From assembly GCA_004376205.1 (NCBI GenBank), contig SOKG01000196.1, positions 1 through 10,210 on the forward strand: a stretch of DNA of 10,210 nucleotides, given 5' to 3'. A model generated the notes under the pieces. It made no database searches. It was not told the DNA's origin and saw nothing but the letters and a program-made list of their open reading frames with translations. Origin of the DNA: Dehalococcoidia bacterium (lineage in GTDB: Bacteria > Chloroflexota > Dehalococcoidia > SZUA-161). Positions 6,228-10,210 of the stretch are shown here, one piece after another (positions within the stretch are counted from its first letter, which is position 1; each line of letters opens with the position of its first letter). The position numbers and the translations under genes were made by a program.

Positions 6228-7349
6228 CTATTTGCCCTTCGCTGCGGCTTGCAGCACCTCAAGCGTTTCTGCGGCGGTCCTATTCCAGCTAAAGAGGGCA
6301 GCCCTCTCCACAGCTTTTCGGGAAAGCTCGGCGCGCAGCTCAGGGTTCTTGATGACTCGCAGCAAGGCCTCAGCAATCTCGTCAGTGTTGTTTGGGTCTA
6401 CCAGGATTCCTGCATCGGCGACGACCTCTGGTAATGAAGACGCCTTGGCGGCAACCACAGGGGTCCCGCATGCCATTGCTTCCAGCGGCGGCAGTCCAAA
6501 ACCTTCACTGAGCGACACGGTGACAAAGACACTGGCTCCGCTATACAGGTACGGCAGGTCGCGAAGGGGCACGTACCCGAGAAACACAACTCTATCTTCT
6601 AGCTTCAGTTCCTTGGCTAGGGCTTCAAGATACGCTGTGTATGGTGTGTGTCTCCCTTGCAAGACAAGCACGTGGGGTATTTCTGAAGCAATGAGTCCAA
6701 AGGCGCGGATGAGCCGGGCTAGGTTCTTGTGAGGCAGGATATTGCCGCAGTAGTGGATATAATGTCCGAGACCATATGAACTTCTCACGCCTCGGGTGTC
6801 ATCACGGGGACGGAAAAGCTGTGTGTCATACCCCTCGTATATCACATGGATCTTCTCCGCCGGCAACCTGTAGAAGTTAACGAGGTCCTCCTTTGTGCTT
6901 CGTGAAACGGCGATGACCGCGCGTGAGCGCCGCAACGCCAGCGGCAAGAAGTAGCGAAAGAAAAGCAACTCGCTGGCATGCGGATGAAGGTCTGGGAACA
7001 GGAGGGGGGTGATGTCGTGCATGGTCACAACCTGAGGCACCGGGGGTAGCAACATGCCCTCCGAACCTGTGGAAAGCACCACGGACGCGTGGTCAAGCAG
7101 CGCTCTGAGTGGCAGGGACGTCTGCATCCATATGATGCGGCCCAAGAACCCCACAGTCCCCCGTGCCGGCCTGGTGAGCGAGCTCACCTTACGCAACTTT
7201 GCGGGGTCAACCGCGAAGGCAGGGGGGTATGAGGTGTAGACCAGCAGGTTGTCACACAACTTGGCCAGCTCGTTGACCAAGTTGACTGAGTAGACACCCA
7301 CACCTGTGGGGCCCGGTTCAACAATAGGAGCACAAACAGCTATTGTCAT
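6228..7349 (-). CDS. GT4-family glycosyltransferase (GT-B fold)
   Basis: This complete 373-residue enzyme has the two Rossmann domains of family 4 retaining glycosyltransferases. The N-terminal domain shows G-V-G-V-Y at 16-20 (acceptor and phosphate-binding loop), T-M-H-D-I-T-P at 109-115 and V-I-A-V-S-R-S-T-K at 145-153. The C-terminal donor domain has Y-E-G-Y-D at 171-175, G-N-I-L-P-H-K-N at 202-209 with the conserved lysine, F-L-G-Y-V at 256-260, and the E-x7-E motif S-E-G-F-G-L-P-P-L-E-A with Glu282 and Glu290, followed by C-G-T-P-V-V. It resembles mannosyl- or rhamnosyltransferases acting on cell-surface polysaccharide, but donor and acceptor cannot be read off. It acts in the cytoplasm or at the inner membrane face. 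It starts 41 bases after the stop of the other glycosyltransferase on the same strand, so the two are probably co-transcribed and may make successive linkages. Confidence 0.92.
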   Translation of the reverse strand: MTIAVCAPIVEPGPTGVGVYSVNLVNELAKLCDNLLVYTSYPPAFAVDPAKLRKVSSLTRPARGTVGFLGRIIWMQTSLPLRALLDHASVVLSTGSEGMLLPPVPQVVTMHDITPLLFPDLHPHASELLFFRYFLPLALRRSRAVIAVSRSTKEDLVNFYRLPAEKIHVIYEGYDTQLFRPRDDTRGVRSSYGLGHYIHYCGNILPHKNLARLIRAFGLIASEIPHVLVLQGRHTPYTAYLEALAKELKLEDRVVFLGYVPLRDLPYLYSGASVFVTVSLSEGFGLPPLEAMACGTPVVAAKASSLPEVVADAGILVDPNNTDEIAEALLRVIKNPELRAELSRKAVERAALFSWNRTAAETLEVLQAAAKGK

Positions 7350-7390
7350 GCTTGTAGAATCTCGACTCCGGGTCCTTTCCCGGTCAGACT

Positions 7391-8836
7391 CTAGTTAAGG
7401 GAACTGGCCCAGGACATCACGTCGTGCAAGTGAGCTCGAAGCACATCAAAGCCGAAGTACCGCTTCCCCACCATGGTATTGTGGTCAATGATGCTTCGGA
7501 ACTTCTCAGGGCTCGTTAGAATTGTCATTATCTCGCGTGCCGCTCGAGTGAGCACTTCCAGGGGAGCCTGAACAAGCCCCACGGAGTCTCTCTCTGCGAG
7601 GAGTGTATCTCCAAGAGACACCACTCGAACGCCCTTCGGGGCAATATCCTCCTTGAAAACAGGATACTCAAACACTGCCACTGGCAGCCCGGCGGCGAAT
7701 GCCTCGAGGAGCTGGTTTCCAAATCCTTCCCATCCCGTGGGGTAGAGAACGAAGTCAGCCATGGCATACAGATCGGGATACAAAGCGTAGAGCCCTTCAT
7801 CTTCGGAACGATATGGGCGAACGTGGTCCCCCGCGTATCTCCAAGCGATCTTCAGCGTATCGAAAAGCTCAAAGAGCCTCCTTTGGTAGTCAACGAAAGC
7901 CCGCTCCGGTCGACCAGCGAGAACAAGCACTACCCGACTTTTCCTTGAGAATACCTCGCCATGGTAGAGCTTCTTCCCGACCATCTCCTGGCGTAGACTT
8001 TGCAGAACGGCGGTCAGGTGCCCCGCCAATTCCGTCTGCTTGTTAGGGACAATGCGGGCACCCACAAACAGAACCACATCATGCGGTTCAATACCATACT
8101 TCGCCCGAAGACGCGCTCGAATTCTCGCCTGTTCCCCGGGCTCAAGCCTTTGGTCAAAATCCATTGTGTCATGAATGACTTCGGCATCCACACCTTTCTC
8201 TCCAAGCGCTCTCTTGTTGCGCGTGTTGATCGTCCAGTGTCTGAGGTTAGGCATTCTTGGCGGATAATATCCCTCAAGCATCGACTTGGCGAAGTTGCAG
8301 GTTGGGGTGAATTCATAGGCCCCTTCGCTGAGAACATCGTGGTGGATTGCGGCACAAGGTATCTGGGTCTCTCGAAGTAGCTCAGTTAGACTCACCGTGG
8401 ACACGGGATGGACAGGAAGGGACAATATGTTATGTATGAAGATCAGATGAGGCCCGAAATGCTCGATTACCTTGCCCAATTGGGGTTTCAGCTCTAGCAC
8501 GGAGACATCAAAGGCGCCTCTGAGCTCAGCTTCGCTGGCAAAGTCCATCATCCCAGGCCCAAAGAGATTCCGAATCATCCTCGCCACTTCTTCACAGTCG
8601 AACTCCAGGGCAGATATGGGGAAGTCTGCCCAGTCGTATGCCGAGCAAATTGCCACCTCATGGCCCATCGCTTCAAGGAGAGCTTGACGTTTCCGCATCT
8701 CCAGGGAAACGCCGTCTGTGCCCGCTGAGTCGAGCGGGTCCACATTGGACCGCTTTTCTGGCAAGCGACTTGGCGGACCGGAACGAAAATCGACGATAAG
8801 CGATATCATGATATTGGATCCTTCAAGTTGGCTCAT
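7391..8836 (-). CDS. GT4-like glycosyltransferase with G-T-D-G-V-S-L-E N-terminal loop
   Basis: The 481-residue protein has a GT-B architecture. The N-terminal part carries G-T-D-G-V-S-L-E at 39-46 (the glycine-rich loop of domain one), F-I-H-N at 133-136 and I-H-H-D at 164-167. The donor domain shows L-F-V-G-A-R-I-V-P-N-K at 256-266, L-V-L-A-G-R-P at 304-310, and the E-x7-E motif W-E-G-F-G-N-Q-L-L-E with Glu370 and Glu378. From memory, the TDGVSLE loop recalls GT4 enzymes annotated as mannosylglucosylglycerate-type synthases; I hold this weakly. Two starts are possible: ATG 8836, or ATG 8809, which has AAGGA nine bases upstream and begins directly with the first strand (M-I-S-L-I-V-D-F). I favour 8809 biologically but give the longer frame. 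The next gene downstream is the other glycosyltransferase. The product may be a compatible solute, a glycolipid or a polysaccharide. Confidence 0.88.
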   Translation of the reverse strand: MSQLEGSNIMISLIVDFRSGPPSRLPEKRSNVDPLDSAGTDGVSLEMRKRQALLEAMGHEVAICSAYDWADFPISALEFDCEEVARMIRNLFGPGMMDFASEAELRGAFDVSVLELKPQLGKVIEHFGPHLIFIHNILSLPVHPVSTVSLTELLRETQIPCAAIHHDVLSEGAYEFTPTCNFAKSMLEGYYPPRMPNLRHWTINTRNKRALGEKGVDAEVIHDTMDFDQRLEPGEQARIRARLRAKYGIEPHDVVLFVGARIVPNKQTELAGHLTAVLQSLRQEMVGKKLYHGEVFSRKSRVVLVLAGRPERAFVDYQRRLFELFDTLKIAWRYAGDHVRPYRSEDEGLYALYPDLYAMADFVLYPTGWEGFGNQLLEAFAAGLPVAVFEYPVFKEDIAPKGVRVVSLGDTLLAERDSVGLVQAPLEVLTRAAREIMTILTSPEKFRSIIDHNTMVGKRYFGFDVLRAHLHDVMSWASSLN

Positions 8837-8848
8837 GCTGTCGTCTTC

Positions 8849-8953
8849 TTAGTATAAACGTTCCGGCTTGTCAAGACCAGCGTAGTTGTTGCTCAAGTTC
8901 TGCGTGAAGGTACCCCAGCTTTGCCACAGCCGAGGGTCCACAGGCGCAGTCTC
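8849..8953 (-). pseudogene. C-terminal remnant of an unidentified gene upstream of the glycosyltransferases
   Basis: Minus-strand codons from 8953 to a TAA at 8851-8849 read E-T-A-P-V-D-P-R-L-W-Q-S-W-G-T-F-T-Q-N-L and end G-L-D-K-P-E-R-L-Y. This looks like an ordinary protein tail with balanced composition. It stops 12 bases before the longer glycosyltransferase frame, the spacing expected within an operon. Upstream, a TAG at 8956-8954 closes the frame, and no other frame continues the coding character. The only internal start is GTG 8941, without a ribosome binding site. I read it as the end of a gene whose body was lost; a 30-residue peptide gene is the alternative. The family is not recognised. 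Confidence 0.4.
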
Positions 8954-9215
8954 CTAAAGTGTCTCTGCGCAGGATACAAATACAACGACGAGGGAGACGA
9001 GAGACGAAGCGAAGCCATAGTTAGTAATAAAAAAGGTGGCAGCTTAAGAAGGTTAGGGGCGTGCGAGTATGTCTCTATCTGCTGTTTCGCGGGTGGTCCA
9101 AATCCCTCATTGAAGCGCAATTCGAAGGAAGTGCGGTTTTTTCCCTTTCTTGGTAGGTCTACCTCTTAGCGCTACATTCACTAGGAGCCGCTTGCTGAAC
9201 AGAAAGGCGGTTTGT
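8954..9215. other. Noncoding stretch between the remnant tail and the CobN chimera
   Basis: No gene can be supported here. GCGCAG (8944-8949) pairs with CTGCGC (8965-8970) as a weak hairpin at one end, and an A-run lies at about 9027-9032. Minus-strand frames continue past the chimera's stop (for example one ending near 9107 with a lysine-rich tail), but their composition does not look coding. ATTCGAAGGAAG at 9120-9131 repeats the 6135 site. Confidence 0.4.
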
Positions 9216-10001
9216 TCATTCAGGTAGCCTGTTCTTTGTGCCTTGCTCCGACAGCAGCACCTCTGAAAGTCTCCCAGGCGGCATCTCCACACGGTAACCA
9301 TTTTCGGCGAGCTTCTTGAGGAATATCTCCAGGCTTGCCAGGCTGTCCAGGTATCCCGCCGTCCCGATGTTCGCCTCTCCAGGGGGGTAATCGTAAAGGA
9401 GGATGGCGACTTTCTTATCCGAGTTTACCTTTTCCCTGAGGTTCACCCACCCCAGCGCCCGATCGACGAGCTTAGCTGCCCGTTCTGGAATAGACCTACC
9501 CTCCTTGACCTCTCCCTCGATGGACTCGTCCTTGCACAGTGAAGCCAGCCCGGAGACCATTATCGGTTCTATGCACCCGTCAAGCTCGGGCAGCACAGCT
9601 CCGAGCACCACCTCCAGGGGGTTAACCTTTGTTGAGCTCCTCCATTCCTCTATCTCCGTGCTGTAGAGATGAAAGCCTATGAGGACGGGAACGCTCAGCC
9701 TCTCAAGGAGTTCGTAGGTCGGTTCGGGTGCTCCCCCATATGGGCCACCGTGCAGCCTGAAGTACTGCAGGTTAACCAGCACGTCGATGGCAGGTGCGCC
9801 GCCCGAGATGAAGAACCTAAAGAGGCTTGCGAAGTACTTTGATTTTAGCATCTCTCGAATATCGCCAACTGGTATTTCTTCCTCCCCTTTATGCAGGGTT
9901 CTGACCACCTTTGGTATATCACAATAGGAACACCTGGCGTTGCACCTATAGGTGGAATCAAAGATCACTTCAACCACTCGCTTGCTCGATGTCTCTTGCA
10001 T
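9216..10001 (-). pseudogene. Chimera: radical SAM N-terminus joined in frame to an internal CobN/BchH chelatase piece
   Basis: I place the start at ATG 10001, preceded by AGAGGAGGT with a 10-base spacer, giving 261 residues; an ATG at 10079 would add a hydrophobic leader without support. Residues 9-68 are the start of a radical SAM enzyme: strand V-V-E-V-I-F-D, Cys20, Cys24 and Cys27 as C-x3-C-x2-C for the SAM-binding [4Fe-4S] cluster, then F-F-I-S-G-G. From about residue 69 on, the protein is the CobN/magnesium-chelatase H type: L-H-G-G-P-Y-G-G, P-E-L-D-G at 138-142, K-K-V-A-I-L-L-Y-D-Y-P-P at 196-207, and A-N-I-G-T-A-G. Both sources are cut: the radical SAM barrel is lost, and the roughly 1,200-residue chelatase lacks both ends, stopping shortly after E-N-G-Y-R-V. 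The junction lies at a shared G-G-x-P. Neither activity is expected to survive. An alternative is an assembly join between two genes. Confidence 0.75.
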
Positions 10002-10067
10002 TGCGTGGACAACCTCCTCTTGGGCTATAAGTATATACAACACGGGACAGAAAGTCATGCCAAGGTA

Positions 10068-10095
10068 TTGACAGAACAAACAAAAATGGTATCAT
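10068..10095 (+). promoter_or_regulatory. Sigma70-type promoter of the DUF134 gene
   Basis: A perfect TTGACA (10068-10073) is followed after 16 bases by TATCAT (10090-10095), five of six matches to the -10 consensus, in an A-rich region. Transcription would start near 10102, giving a leader of about 37 bases that contains AGGAA before the ATG at 10139. It lies between two divergent genes. Confidence 0.6.
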
Positions 10096-10138
10096 AATAA
10101 TGAACGTATGTCCATAAAACGACGCAGGAATTTAACCT

Positions 10139-10210
10139 ATGCCGAGACCGACCAAATGGCGCCGAGTCGCTCTGATACCTGAGGTAAACTACTTCAAACC
10201 GGCGGGGATA
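10139..10210 (+). CDS. DUF134 family protein, N-terminus (runs off the window)
   Basis: The 24 visible codons begin M-P-R-P-T-K-W-R-R-V, then L-I-P-E-V-N-Y-F-K-P-A-G-I, which is the highly conserved opening of DUF134 (UPF0251) proteins. These are small, about 100-150 residues, and contain a helix-turn-helix. They are common in anaerobes and often lie beside genes of the dinitrogenase iron-molybdenum cofactor type (NifX/NifB-like domains), so a metal- or redox-linked regulator is the usual guess. AGGAA with nine bases of spacing supports the start, and a good promoter lies at 10068-10095. The gene is divergent from the radical SAM/CobN chimera. The family is clear from a short stretch; nothing can be said about the rest. 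Confidence 0.85.
   Translation, partial: MPRPTKWRRVALIPEVNYFKPAGI

Noticed and set aside
8370..8395. TAGCTCAGTTAG, like the D-arm of a tRNA
   Set aside because: It lies inside the 7391-8836 glycosyltransferase codons (T-V-S-L-T-E-L-L), and no acceptor stem, anticodon arm or T-arm can be built around it.
8851..8874. TTGACA and TATACT on the minus strand as a promoter for the glycosyltransferases
   Set aside because: The spacing is 12 bases and both boxes lie inside the protein-like tail at 8849-8953, so the match is probably fortuitous.
1..10210. CRISPR array, insertion sequence or transposase
   Set aside because: No regularly spaced repeats and no transposase- or integrase-like frame were found on either strand.

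Overview
The window reads as bacterial chromosomal DNA of moderate GC content with Shine-Dalgarno-led genes. The gene content (NADH-oxidising NuoF/NuoG-type subunits, an ETF beta piece, a cobaltochelatase piece, a radical SAM piece, DUF134, DUF350 and a TIGR04076-like protein) suggests an uncultured anaerobe. Chloroflexota/Dehalococcoidia is my best guess, but that is only an impression.

Left part (1-1640): broken redox genes on the minus strand. A C-terminal half of nuoF (619-1368) is followed downstream by the first ~55 codons of a NuoG-like [2Fe-2S] protein (368-568). That piece runs abruptly, in a different frame, into the C-terminal half of an electron transfer flavoprotein beta subunit (1-389, continuing off the window). 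The nuoF 5' half is missing, and its place is taken by unassigned sequence that is open on both strands.

Second part (1647-3522): a tight plus-strand operon. It encodes a two-repeat DUF350 membrane protein, a membrane-anchored transglutaminase-like protein, a 41-residue small protein with a very strong ribosome binding site, and a TIGR04076-like cysteine protein. The first three genes are joined by GTGA stop/start overlaps. Convergent to it is an intact comM-type AAA+ ATPase gene (3701-5224, minus) with a good sigma70-type promoter.

Third part (5469-8953): an uncharacterised 135-residue gene, a noncoding stretch with nested inverted repeats, then two intact GT4-type glycosyltransferases transcribed together on the minus strand. 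The latter sit just downstream of what looks like the tail of a lost gene (8849-8953).

Right part (9216-10210): a minus-strand chimera that joins the [4Fe-4S] N-terminus of a radical SAM enzyme in frame to an internal piece of CobN/BchH-type chelatase, itself cut short. It is divergent from the start of a DUF134 gene with a clear promoter. The most striking property of the window is the number of abrupt gene-to-gene breakpoints (about 375-395, 1353-1370, 8954, 9790-9800 and 9216-9290) around otherwise intact operons. These could be real rearrangements or assembly joins; sequence alone cannot separate the two.
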